33,648 nt of DNA from Candidatus Paracaedibacteraceae bacterium UBA6184. GTDB taxonomy: Bacteria; Pseudomonadota; Alphaproteobacteria; UBA6184. The notes under the pieces were generated by a model. The model did no database searches. It saw only the letters and a list, made by a program, of their open reading frames with translations, and was not told the DNA's origin. The stretch covers positions 3,481-37,128 of the forward strand of contig DITM01000049.1 of assembly GCA_002422845.1 (NCBI GenBank). Direction: 5' to 3'. The position numbers and the translations under genes are program-made. This document shows, in pieces, positions 8,732-17,235 of this stretch. The number at the start of each line of letters is the position of its first letter. Within the stretch, counting starts at the first letter, position 1.

Positions 8732-9841
8732 TTATAATCCGTTTTCACTAATAATTCGCTTTACTGTAGACAAAGGTGCCTTAATTCGTGACGTTACTAG
8801 GTTCGATTCGCCGTTATCGTTAATTTCGACACCTTGAACTTTTCCGGTCACTTGAATAATTGCTTTTTTGTCTGTTTCTAACATCTTGCGTTTTTCATCT
8901 TTTAAGTTGAATTGAATTGAATAAATGTCTTCTGGAACTCTATGTCCAGAGGCATCCAGACAATTCCAGCTGTATACTCCTTTTTGTCCACCTTTTGCTT
9001 CAATTTCAGCTTTATGAACGGCTTGATTTTTTGAATTCAAAATCCATACAGACGCATATTCCAACCCTGCTAAACCTTCTGGCATCTCATACGAGAACTG
9101 AACTTCACGATCCATCATTGACAATGTTTCAACTTTATTGTGAATCTGTTTTCCGTCCAAATCTATTGCATATTCTAGATGCTCAAGATTAGCTGAACCA
9201 TCAGCATTCTTTATTTCCTGTTTTAAGGAAACTGAAATTTTATATTCTCCAATTGGAAGTTGTTTTCCTTCATTATCAACCCCATCCCATGTAAATTGGT
9301 TAATCCCAGGAGTAACGTTAAAGGCTTGGTTTTTATATACAACCTCATCTGACGTATTTTTAATCTCTACTTCAAATGCCGAAGCTGACTCTGAAACAGC
9401 AAAATTCTGAACAATCTTAGGTCCTGGCGAGATGTTCATTTTATCGGATTCAATTTCCACCATTTGTCCCATTAAACTTGTTGCTGAGTATTTGTTGTTA
9501 CGCACCATGGTGTCTTTTAATTTATTCAAAGAATCCGTTTGAGTTTGCATCAACATTGACTGCAAGAACTTTCCGAATGTTTCCATGGGGTCTTTTTGTT
9601 CCTGAGCAAATGGATTAGGCCTAGTTTCATTCACCAACCATAATTTCAACATTTTCTCTGGATCAGTGAACAAGCCCTTCAAAACATCACTGCTATGCTC
9701 TGCTACTTTTTGCTCACCCTTTTCACGTTCCGCGTTCATCATAGAATCAAAATGCTGTTTCTCTTCAGTTTCATCAATCGCACTTACTTTTCTTGTTTCA
9801 GAGGGATCAGTTATTCCACTTATTGCTGAAATTCCAGCCAT
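8732..9841 (-). CDS. flgD: Hook-capping protein FlgD with two Ig-like domains
   Basis: 369 residues, clearly longer than a typical FlgD of about 220-250. The N-terminal FlgD scaffold (60-110, with KDPMETFGKFLQSMLMQTQT) leads to the conserved SLMGQMVEIESD segment (122-133). Two Ig-like FlgD domains follow: one about 138-205 (FTWDGVDNEGKQLPIGEYKI) and one about 246-313 (YSWNCLDASGHRVPEDIYSI), each with the W-x-G/C-x-D-x-x-G-x-x-x-P-x-x-x-Y pattern. FlgD caps the growing hook and allows FlgE assembly, then is replaced by the filament junction. AAGGA lies about 8 nt before the ATG, and fliK ends 14 nt upstream. The second Ig domain looks like an internal duplication. Confidence 0.9.
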   Translation of the reverse strand: MAGISAISGITDPSETRKVSAIDETEEKQHFDSMMNAEREKGEQKVAEHSSDVLKGLFTDPEKMLKLWLVNETRPNPFAQEQKDPMETFGKFLQSMLMQTQTDSLNKLKDTMVRNNKYSATSLMGQMVEIESDKMNISPGPKIVQNFAVSESASAFEVEIKNTSDEVVYKNQAFNVTPGINQFTWDGVDNEGKQLPIGEYKISVSLKQEIKNADGSANLEHLEYAIDLDGKQIHNKVETLSMMDREVQFSYEMPEGLAGLEYASVWILNSKNQAVHKAEIEAKGGQKGVYSWNCLDASGHRVPEDIYSIQFNLKDEKRKMLETDKKAIIQVTGKVQGVEINDNGESNLVTSRIKAPLSTVKRIISENGL

Positions 9842-9855
9842 TGCTATATCCTTTC

Positions 9856-11433
9856 TTAAGCTCTAATATCTAAACGTCGTGCACTTTGACGTTCTGGGTA
9901 GGTTGCTTTTTCTGCCACAGTCGCCTTCGCAGATGTTTGAGGCGATCGCATTAGCATCTGCTCACGGTCTTCCCACGCTATATACTCTGACTGTTTCTGT
10001 TGACCTTGGTCATTATTGGATGAAAGTTGTAAACTAATACTGGATTCATCGATGCCTATTTCCTTTAAAATAGTTTTTAATTGATTTAAATCCTGTTGCA
10101 AGACTTCCAATGTCTCCCGTTTTTCTACGGATAACACAGCGCGAAGTTTTCCAGTTTCATCTGATGTTAATTCCACATTCACGACACCTAATTCTTCTGG
10201 GTTCAAAACTACAGTTAATGTCTTTGACTCTTTGGGTGACACGCCTTCTTTTGCGTCAAGAATAGCTTGCTGTATTTGCTGTGTCGGCACAGATTTAGAT
10301 ACAGTCACCTCAGTCATCGCTTCAGACGATTCTATCGAGCCTGCACTTTGAACCGTCTTAAAAACAGCTTCTTTTGCTGTGCTTTCTAATAAGGGTTCTG
10401 CCGCCTCAACTTCAGACTCTAAGGCATCTTTTTTAGATTCAGTTGACTTAGACGCTTGAACCACCTCATCAGATGTTTGCGCTAATTTTAAGGTTTCATT
10501 TTTAGATGTAGAGTCTGAATCAAATGATTTCTTAACAGAAATACCTTGCATCACTGGATCACGTTTCAAAGCGATTGATACGATTGGAACTTCTTCTATC
10601 ACCCCATCATCATCTGACTGAACAGTAGGTGCTGTTCTAGAGGGCGTTGGTCTTATCGTTATTGTCTGTTTATCCATCATATGGCTGACAGACTGAGCCG
10701 TTGACGTCAACTCTGCGACCTGCTCTTTACTAATAGACACCGGCAAAGCAGCGTCTTTCGTTGCTGTCTTTGTCAGCATTTGCTTGTCACCTAAGGCAAT
10801 TTTTGGATCATTTTTTGTATCAAACTTTGCGTCTTCTTTGGAATCAGTCTTTACATACGATGGATTTATGGAGCGAAAATCTATTGTTTCTAAATTAACA
10901 CTCGTTACTTGCGAATTACTATCTTCTATAGGCTCTGACAAAGACTCATCACTCTTTTCACCTTTAGCCAATGTTAACGCTATCTGAGTTGAAAGCACAT
11001 CAGTTGGAACAAAAGGAATCATCATTAAAGCATCGACCTCTGTTCCATTCATATCGGCTTCGAATTTCTTTAATCTAGTTTTCTTTAATGCAGGACTACC
11101 TACGGGTGTTTCTTTTTGAACGTGCTCCTGTGTTAAGTTAATGGCAGCACTTTGAATCTGTTCTTTAGCTTGCTCTGGTTGAACAGCCTGTCTCATCATA
11201 TCTATTGGATTCGTCAAAAGCTCTTGTTCAGACAGACTAATATCTGACTTTAGTTCTAACGTTGGTAGAGCTTGTATCTGTTCTGCAATTTTCAAATCTA
11301 AAGTTTGAGGTAGTTCCTTCAGAACGATTGCATTCAGCATCGCCTCAAAACCATTTTCATTATTTGATTGGTTTACAGGACTCACAGCAGAGACCGTTTG
11401 TGTTTCCTTAAGGCTAGGTTGAATAAATGTCAT
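9856..11433 (-). CDS. fliK: Flagellar hook-length control protein FliK
   Basis: 525 residues. The first 390 are low-complexity, Ser/Thr/Glu/Lys-rich and probably disordered, as in the ruler part of FliK. The C-terminal hook-length domain (about 400-470) shows TVVLNPEELGVVNVEL, then LRAVLSVEKRETLEVLQQDL, the family's 'LxPxxLGxvxVxl' and following helix. FliK is secreted, measures the hook and switches the export gate from hook to filament substrates. It is followed after 14 nt by flgD, a usual neighbour. No Shine-Dalgarno is seen before the ATG at 11433. The N-terminal part could not be identified alone; the call rests on the C-terminal domain and context. Confidence 0.88.
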   Translation of the reverse strand: MTFIQPSLKETQTVSAVSPVNQSNNENGFEAMLNAIVLKELPQTLDLKIAEQIQALPTLELKSDISLSEQELLTNPIDMMRQAVQPEQAKEQIQSAAINLTQEHVQKETPVGSPALKKTRLKKFEADMNGTEVDALMMIPFVPTDVLSTQIALTLAKGEKSDESLSEPIEDSNSQVTSVNLETIDFRSINPSYVKTDSKEDAKFDTKNDPKIALGDKQMLTKTATKDAALPVSISKEQVAELTSTAQSVSHMMDKQTITIRPTPSRTAPTVQSDDDGVIEEVPIVSIALKRDPVMQGISVKKSFDSDSTSKNETLKLAQTSDEVVQASKSTESKKDALESEVEAAEPLLESTAKEAVFKTVQSAGSIESSEAMTEVTVSKSVPTQQIQQAILDAKEGVSPKESKTLTVVLNPEELGVVNVELTSDETGKLRAVLSVEKRETLEVLQQDLNQLKTILKEIGIDESSISLQLSSNNDQGQQKQSEYIAWEDREQMLMRSPQTSAKATVAEKATYPERQSARRLDIRA

Positions 11434-11502
11434 ATTACACGTTTATTGTTGTTTGCTATAAGCCACTAAGCAAAAAACATGCCAAACGCACGGTGATATG
11501 AA

Positions 11503-13137
11503 TTATTTATTTAGAAATCTACGCTCTGCATCCGTTAATAACGCAATATCAATTAAGGATTCTTCGTATGGGACTTGAGTAAGTGTTTCGAAACATAAAT
11601 ATCCTGCATGTTCGCTTTCTTGAACGACCATCAGATTTTCAATTCGAATCCCATACTCCCCAGCTTTATAATATCCAGGTTCATTAGATACCACCATGCC
11701 AGGCTGTAATGGGGTTGCATTCATACGGGGTGATATTCCTTGAGGTCCTTCGTGTACACTTAAATACGATCCTACGCCATGTCCCGTACCGTGTTCATAA
11801 TTTAAACCATGTTGCCACACATCATATCGGGCTAAAACATCCAATTGATGTCCCGTGGTTCCTTTTGGAAAGACTGCCATTGACAATCGCAAATGCCCTT
11901 TTAATACCAATGTATACGCTTTGCGCTGCTCAGCTGTTGGCGTTCCTATGGCAAAGACACGGGTAATATCAGTGGTACCTTCTAAATATTGTCCGCCAGA
12001 ATCAATCAGATATAACCCTTTAGATTCAAAGCATCGGTTTGTTTTTTCTGTTGAGTGATAATGAACAATCGCTCCATTTGAACCAAAGCCTGAAATCGAT
12101 GCAAAGCTAAGACCTTTACAATAAGGGGACTCTCGTCTAAAAAATTCCAACTGATCAGACGCTTTAATTTCATTTAGGGTTGTGGGATCTTGCAAATATA
12201 CCCACTCTCTAAATTTCCGAAGTGCTTCCCCGTCCCAACGATGGGCGTTGCGCATGCCTTCAATTTCAACTGCGTTCTTAATCGCCTTCATTAACGAAAT
12301 CGGTGACGATTGCACGATGTCTTTCCCTGAAACTAAGTCTCTATCATAGGCAGATGTCGCTGGATCAATCTGAATACATTTAGACTTTAATACATATTGT
12401 TCCAATTCCGATTCAGGATAAAACTGCACCTTTTTACCTAAATGCAATCTCAACTCATCAGAAATATGAGCGTGGTCACAAAATACATTCACGTCCCCAT
12501 TTTTCCAAATCAAGGCTCGCGCTAATGTAATGGGAGTATAGGGCAAATCTTGACCGCGAATGTTAAGAACCCACGCAACATCGTGAGGGTCATGAACATA
12601 TAATGCTTCAGCTTGAGGCGCCATTTCAGCTATCACTCTGGATAGTTTTGAATCTATGGATTCTCCCGCATACTTAAGATCATGCGGAACTGTTACAGAT
12701 TTTGGCCGCAAAGGGCGATCTACCCAAAGATGATCTACTGGATGCGGATCCAAGTGACGTACAGTTTGAACATGCTGTTTCAGTTTCGTCACAAACGCAT
12801 GCGTATGTAATTTAAGGTTTATTCCCACCGTATCGGAAGCAGAAAAGGTCTTTTTAATCCAATCCCATACCTGATGCAGGCTATGAATTTGGAATCCTTT
12901 GGTTTCATCAGCTGCCTGTAATGTATACCGACCATCAACGAATAAATGCGCTGAGGTTTTTCCTATGATCGCCAATCCTGCTGACCCAGAAAAGCCTGAT
13001 GCCCATAACAATCGTTCGTTATAAGCAGGCACATATTCGCCTAAGAATTCATCTTCCCGGGGAACGAATACCCAATTAAGGTTATGATCAATAGCATACT
13101 GTTGCAGTTTTTTATGGTTGAACAATAATAAATCCAT
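11503..13137 (-). CDS. pepP: Xaa-Pro aminopeptidase (aminopeptidase P, M24B)
   Basis: 544 residues with an N-terminal creatinase-like domain, a second such domain and a C-terminal pita-bread peptidase domain. The five metal ligands of the M24 family are visible: Asp379 (LIDSGGQ), Asp390 (TTDITR), His453 (HGTGHGVG), Glu486 (SNEPGYY) and Glu500 (RIENL). It removes an N-terminal residue preceding proline, using two metal ions in the cytoplasm. The length and layout match the long M24B enzymes rather than short PepQ dipeptidases. Its ATG overlaps the 3' end of the upstream nuclease-fold gene by 26 nt, with a GAG about 8 nt before it, so expression is probably coupled. No flagellar role is implied by its place before fliK. 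Confidence 0.93.
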   Translation of the reverse strand: MDLLLFNHKKLQQYAIDHNLNWVFVPREDEFLGEYVPAYNERLLWASGFSGSAGLAIIGKTSAHLFVDGRYTLQAADETKGFQIHSLHQVWDWIKKTFSASDTVGINLKLHTHAFVTKLKQHVQTVRHLDPHPVDHLWVDRPLRPKSVTVPHDLKYAGESIDSKLSRVIAEMAPQAEALYVHDPHDVAWVLNIRGQDLPYTPITLARALIWKNGDVNVFCDHAHISDELRLHLGKKVQFYPESELEQYVLKSKCIQIDPATSAYDRDLVSGKDIVQSSPISLMKAIKNAVEIEGMRNAHRWDGEALRKFREWVYLQDPTTLNEIKASDQLEFFRRESPYCKGLSFASISGFGSNGAIVHYHSTEKTNRCFESKGLYLIDSGGQYLEGTTDITRVFAIGTPTAEQRKAYTLVLKGHLRLSMAVFPKGTTGHQLDVLARYDVWQHGLNYEHGTGHGVGSYLSVHEGPQGISPRMNATPLQPGMVVSNEPGYYKAGEYGIRIENLMVVQESEHAGYLCFETLTQVPYEESLIDIALLTDAERRFLNK

Positions 13138-14074
13138 CTACGTTGCTCGATGTTTGTTTAGTACTTGGTGCAGATCCACTCCAGATGACCGATTCTCCAA
13201 CTTGCTTAACCGTTATCTTTGGATTATTCTTAGTTTGATACTTCCCTACAGTATAGTTAAAGTCACCCACAATTACAGCCAACGGTCTGGGAGAACCTTT
13301 CCCTTGAGCATAAGTAACTAGCTCATCTAAAAGAGCAGAAATGTTTGGTGAGTTAAAGGCTAAATGAACATTCACAACCGCGAATTGACGTTTGTTTCCT
13401 GCAAGCTCGTTAAAAAATACTTTGTGTGCGCGGTTACTTTGTTGAGATTCAATATTAGATTTGAAATCGCTCTTACCTTTCATAGCATACCGATCCTTGC
13501 GATACAAGATCACCTGACCGAATGACTGACTTCCAGTATTAGTCACATATTCAGCAGCAACATTCAGGCCTTTTAAAGCATTTAATATAGCCGTCCTTGC
13601 CTTTGCAGATTGCTCATTCACTTCCTGTAAACATATAATAGCTTCAGGGGAGTGATTAAAAATCTGAAATAAAATACCAATCTGCTCTTTTAATCGCCCA
13701 TTTTGATATTGTGAATTACTTTCAGTGTTCGCGGCACCAAAACCACCTATTGATCCATATCCCCACGTATTCCAAGTATATATAGGAATATCGCCATCAA
13801 CCATTTGTCCTGCAAGGGCATGATCACTAATTTGTTTATTCAAAACTAAACCCGCAGTATCTCGCCAAATGCCATCCGATTCTAATTTTAAAGCCACACT
13901 AGATGCAGGTGGAGTCACTTTAGACGAAACAATAGGACCAACTGGTCTAGTCGGTGCTGCTTTAACGAGAAAAACCGGAGGAGTAGTTATCTTAAAATAT
14001 TTAATGTTTTCTTCCGTAATTGCTTCTGCACATATATTGCTACTCAACAAAAGCAGTGTTGACATACATCTCAT
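13112..14074 (-). CDS. Exported endonuclease/exonuclease/phosphatase-fold protein, C-terminally short
   Basis: 320 residues. Residues 1-18 look like a short signal peptide (TLLLLSSNICAEA). After a Pro/Val-rich linker (31-60), the EEP fold motifs appear: Asn102 in TWNTWGYG, Glu151 in CLQEVNEQ, His237 in VVNVHLAF, and Asp271/Asn273 in VIVGDFNYTVG. The family includes DNase I, CdtB-like toxins, sphingomyelinases and inositol phosphatases, so the substrate cannot be named. The protein stops at NVDGFIIVQP, which matches the strand before the usual terminal Ser-Asp-His; that last catalytic His is absent. The stop lies inside the start of pepP. Lying 86 bp downstream of tssG, it could be an effector, but a signal peptide argues for Sec export. 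Activity is uncertain. Confidence 0.75.
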   Translation of the reverse strand: MRCMSTLLLLSSNICAEAITEENIKYFKITTPPVFLVKAAPTRPVGPIVSSKVTPPASSVALKLESDGIWRDTAGLVLNKQISDHALAGQMVDGDIPIYTWNTWGYGSIGGFGAANTESNSQYQNGRLKEQIGILFQIFNHSPEAIICLQEVNEQSAKARTAILNALKGLNVAAEYVTNTGSQSFGQVILYRKDRYAMKGKSDFKSNIESQQSNRAHKVFFNELAGNKRQFAVVNVHLAFNSPNISALLDELVTYAQGKGSPRPLAVIVGDFNYTVGKYQTKNNPKITVKQVGESVIWSGSAPSTKQTSSNVDGFIIVQP

Positions 14075-14160
14075 CTAAACACTCAATCTAAGCTCCTAAA
14101 TCTAATTATTAATTATTTACTAATCAACTTTAACGCATTCCAAAGATTCAAATCAAGTGA

Positions 14161-15177
14161 TTATGCTGCATTGATGCTTACGGTATAATCTGCAGGAGCA
14201 TTGGTTAATACCGCAGTCCACCCCAAACGATTTTCTTTTGATGGGTTATCAAATCCTAAGGGCACTAATTTCTCCCCTTCTTTCAAGGACATCTTCAGCT
14301 GAAATGTTAGCTCTAACGGTGCATAAAACTTAATCATATCGCACATTTCTCCATAGGCAGCCCCCGTTGGAATAAACAAATGAAATTGCTCGCTCGTCAA
14401 TGGTCCGATATTGACGACAAAATGATGGTTGGATTGCCAAAAGCGTTTACCGAGAAACGTTGTCCGTCCTAATTTATGATTGCGACCTCGTTTCTCTCCC
14501 ATAAAACTTCGCTGGCGACGATTAATATCTACCCAAGATCCTACAAACTGCTCAATATGAATAGGAACCTGAAAATAATCCGATAAAATTTGCTCTAATC
14601 CCGCAGCTGATCGTGGACGTTGCCAAATAATCCCCGCATATCGCGCCAACGCAGCCGTTGATACACTTGCATATCCTTCTCTGTCGGGATCAATTCCCGC
14701 CACAGCACACATCATTTGTCCGACCGTCGTCTGAATGCTAGTTTTAGGAGACAATACAAATGAATGCTTTTGTGCAACACAATAATAAATGCTTAATAAT
14801 CGATGATTAAAGATATCCAAGAACTCTTTAAGTGCAAAATCCCCTTCTCTGATGCGCTCACCAACTTTTTCAGATAACGGTGCTGGCAGTGCCCCATGTG
14901 GGCCAGCGATACTCCAAAAGTTCACTTCAATAACAGGTTTTTCATCCGAAACATGTATACGATAAATATCACTGCTGGGTAAGCTATATGTATACCGCGA
15001 TGCAAAGGTTATCGGATCTTCTGTCGGCGTTAATGTCGTCCCAATTAATTTTCCATTGGGCAAAAGCTTTTGAAATAAGCGAACTGCCTGTAAAAAGCTA
15101 AATTCGTAGGGGTGATTAAATAACCGTTTAACTACAGAAGTTGTTGACGACCGCTGAGTGGAATCCATTCTTTCCAT
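14161..15177 (-). CDS. tssG: Type VI secretion baseplate protein TssG
   Basis: 338 residues, the normal TssG (VasB/ImpH) length. The opening HPYEFSFLQAVRLFQKL matches the family's N-terminal motif, followed by ITFASRYTYSLPSSDI, EVNFWSIAGPHGALP (family 'fmGLtGpxGvLP') and a C-terminal half ending with ENRLGWTAVL (family 'LGxxawLG'). TssG joins TssF and TssE in the baseplate wedge on which the contractile tail assembles at the inner membrane. It overlaps tssF by 46 nt, the usual gene order. The start could also be the Met at 15168. No tssE or other T6SS genes are nearby. Confidence 0.9.
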   Translation of the reverse strand: MERMDSTQRSSTTSVVKRLFNHPYEFSFLQAVRLFQKLLPNGKLIGTTLTPTEDPITFASRYTYSLPSSDIYRIHVSDEKPVIEVNFWSIAGPHGALPAPLSEKVGERIREGDFALKEFLDIFNHRLLSIYYCVAQKHSFVLSPKTSIQTTVGQMMCAVAGIDPDREGYASVSTAALARYAGIIWQRPRSAAGLEQILSDYFQVPIHIEQFVGSWVDINRRQRSFMGEKRGRNHKLGRTTFLGKRFWQSNHHFVVNIGPLTSEQFHLFIPTGAAYGEMCDMIKFYAPLELTFQLKMSLKEGEKLVPLGFDNPSKENRLGWTAVLTNAPADYTVSINAA

Positions 15178-16916
15178 ATTTCACCCGTGTGTTTCCATTT
15201 TAATTTTAATTCAACAAAGGAATTAATTGAAGTATAAAGCGCTAAAAATTGACGGAGAACTGCTCCAAAAATTAAAGGACTATGTCCCTCAAAATTTCGT
15301 TCATCCAAAGTAAGGGTAATTTCTATTCCTTGAACAAATCCACGCCATGCATCTGTTGTTAAACGCCGGGTCACCAAATGTTGCTCAGCGTCTACTATCC
15401 CATCAATTAAAACAGTGTCCGATTCATTTCCATAAAGCCTCAGCAGACTCTTTAAGCCTTCTGCACCCAACGATGTTAACGACAAATGATTTAAATTCAA
15501 GTGTGCGATCAAATTCCAATATGCAGAATCTGTATCGGCAACCATCTTGGGCGCACTTGCATGCATCAACGTTTTAATGCTTTTTGCGGGAATATCGATC
15601 AATGAATTTAGAACACTTCCAACTGGAATATCTTCTGCCATTAACCTATTAGTGCATAACGTTTCCGCATATACCGTTGCATTTGTAAGAACTTTGGGAT
15701 CAAACGCTTGATCAACAAACGATAGATAGACGTCAAACCCTCCATATTTAGACGGCTCACGTTCCATATGCCAAGACCGCTGTGCTTGTTGAGTTTTACT
15801 CCATTGTTTATATGCAAAATAAGGTGGAATAGACTCTACTTGTCCGCTTTGATCATCAATGACGACAACATTTTGAATACTATGAATTTCTGTGCTTGAT
15901 TCTCGTCGTATGTCTGGTGTTAGTTTATACTTTATCGCCGTATGATCTAGCTTAAGAGGTTCCGTCGATTTTTCAAATAAGTTCACTATGGGAACAACAC
16001 CCAAACAAATATTCTGAGGTCGAACCTCTCTGATACTTTCGTTTGATAACGGCAAAATAATCTCACAGGCATCTTCCACTCGACTAAAGTCAACATCCCA
16101 TATACTTAGATAATGAAACTTTTTCGGGAATGCAAAATAATCCATCAATACTGCATATGCCGGATGTGAATTTCCAGGCATTGGTAATAACTGTTCCAAT
16201 ACATCAAACCCTATTGGGTTATATTTAGCAGACTGCATTAATCTCGCTTTATCTGCGCCATTTTCGATAAGATAAACATTCGATGCTTTTGTCATTACAG
16301 CATCATAAATTTTATGGGTAAAAGACCTATCTCCCTGTAAAAAGAAATCCAAATGGCGTAGCTTTAGTTTATTAAATGGAACTCCATGACTTCGTAAACT
16401 TATTGCCAAGCCTTTTGATGAAGGCTGACCAACACGAGAGATTCCAATTTCTTCTAAGTCAACAATTCGAACATCTTCAACCGTAATTGGCCATAATTTT
16501 GTTGCATAACACGTCTTAAAAAAACATGTATTCCCATCTAAATCATTTAAAAAAAACGCAGTTTCTTTGGGAACTGAAAAGCCATCTGGGGAGTTTATTT
16601 TTGTAACGTCTACATCAAATTTAGCCACAGTTATGGATGGAACAGGCGCTATCAAATGAGGATACAATCCTCCTAATATTTGCTGCGTATATTCTGGAAA
16701 TTTCTTTTGAATATCTCGTTGCATGCGTGCCGTTAAAAAGGCGACAGATTCTATTAATCGTTCAACATGAGGATCAGTTGAACCGTCAGAGCTTAACTCC
16801 AAAGCGCCTGCAATTTTTGGGTAGCGTTCAGCAAACTCGCCCCCCTTGTTGCGCAAATATGCCAATTCTTGATGAAAATATTTTAACAGCTCATCAATTT
16901 TATTTACCGTAATCAT
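15132..16916 (-). CDS. tssF: Type VI secretion baseplate protein TssF
   Basis: 594 residues, the normal TssF (VasA/ImpG) length. The family's N-terminal signature is plain: YFHQELAYLRNKGGEFAERY, then STDPHVERLIESVAFLTARM, and QQILGGLYPHLIAPVPSI. The rest is the large beta-rich TssF body. Together with TssG it forms the (TssF)2-TssG part of the baseplate wedge. It is the first gene of a minus-strand run going on to tssG, the nuclease-fold gene and pepP. AGGG lies about 10 nt before the ATG, and hflK is divergent on the other side of the upstream gap. Confidence 0.93.
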   Translation of the reverse strand: MITVNKIDELLKYFHQELAYLRNKGGEFAERYPKIAGALELSSDGSTDPHVERLIESVAFLTARMQRDIQKKFPEYTQQILGGLYPHLIAPVPSITVAKFDVDVTKINSPDGFSVPKETAFFLNDLDGNTCFFKTCYATKLWPITVEDVRIVDLEEIGISRVGQPSSKGLAISLRSHGVPFNKLKLRHLDFFLQGDRSFTHKIYDAVMTKASNVYLIENGADKARLMQSAKYNPIGFDVLEQLLPMPGNSHPAYAVLMDYFAFPKKFHYLSIWDVDFSRVEDACEIILPLSNESIREVRPQNICLGVVPIVNLFEKSTEPLKLDHTAIKYKLTPDIRRESSTEIHSIQNVVVIDDQSGQVESIPPYFAYKQWSKTQQAQRSWHMEREPSKYGGFDVYLSFVDQAFDPKVLTNATVYAETLCTNRLMAEDIPVGSVLNSLIDIPAKSIKTLMHASAPKMVADTDSAYWNLIAHLNLNHLSLTSLGAEGLKSLLRLYGNESDTVLIDGIVDAEQHLVTRRLTTDAWRGFVQGIEITLTLDERNFEGHSPLIFGAVLRQFLALYTSINSFVELKLKWKHTGEIWKEWIPLSGRQQLL

Positions 16917-17009
16917 GAGGCAACACCCTATTAATATCTCCTTCAGTATGTAGTAAAGAATATTAACAAAACGTTAACGTAAATCTGTGGGATTAGGTGA
17001 TTAGATACA

Positions 17010-17120
17010 TTGACACTTGCCCTATCGGTCAAGTGGCTTTTCGCCCCACTCACCCCGGCAGGCCGTCGCAAGGGCTCCTTTACTTGCCTTCCCTCTAACG
17101 GCTTGCTGTGCAAGCCGACG
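17010..17120. repeat. GC-rich palindromic block
   Basis: Several perfect stems lie close together: CACTTG (17014-17019) with CAAGTG (17030-17035); AGTGG (17032-17036) with CCACT (17046-17050), sharing bases with the first; GCAAG (17068-17072) with CTTGC (17083-17087); and CGGCTTGC (17099-17106) with GCAAGCCG (17110-17117) around a TGT loop. The sharp change of base composition against the AT-rich flanks suggests an inserted repeat. No second copy is in this window. Confidence 0.5.
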
Positions 17121-17138
17121 TTATATGCCACACGACCT

Positions 17139-17166
17139 TTGTTTCAACAGTTATTTAGGCTAAAAT
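17139..17166 (+). promoter_or_regulatory. Possible sigma-70 promoter for hflK-hflC-degP
   Basis: TTGTTT (17139-17144), a 16-nt spacer and TAAAAT (17161-17166), 70 bp before the hflK start. The -35 matches the consensus weakly and the -10 well. Such matches arise by chance in AT-rich DNA. Confidence 0.35.
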
Positions 17167-17235
17167 TTCTTTTAAATCTTGCAAAACAACGATAAAACTT
17201 CTAATGTTCAAACTGTAAATCTAAAAAGGTGTGGT

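Larger units (their letters stand above)
16917..17235. other. Divergent intergenic region tssF / hflK with GC-rich palindromes
   Basis: About 320 bp between divergent genes. The flanks are AT-rich and should carry the tssF and hflK promoters. The middle (17010-17120) is a GC-rich, hairpin-dense block described separately. Small reading frames crossing it on both strands have no recognisable protein features and are taken as chance frames. Confidence 0.6.

Noticed and set aside
8475..8837. 120-codon plus-strand frame across the flgE start
   Set aside because: Antisense to flgE and flgD, with no motif; codon bias of the hook genes leaves such frames open.
16943..17195. Small frames on both strands upstream of hflK
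   Set aside because: They cover the GC-rich palindromic block and lack protein features; the hflK ribosome site and promoter region explain the sequence better.
17179..17235. N-terminal extension of HflK to the upstream ATG
   Set aside because: The extension fits no HflK and lacks a ribosome site, while the ATG at 17236 has one and gives a typical HflK N terminus.
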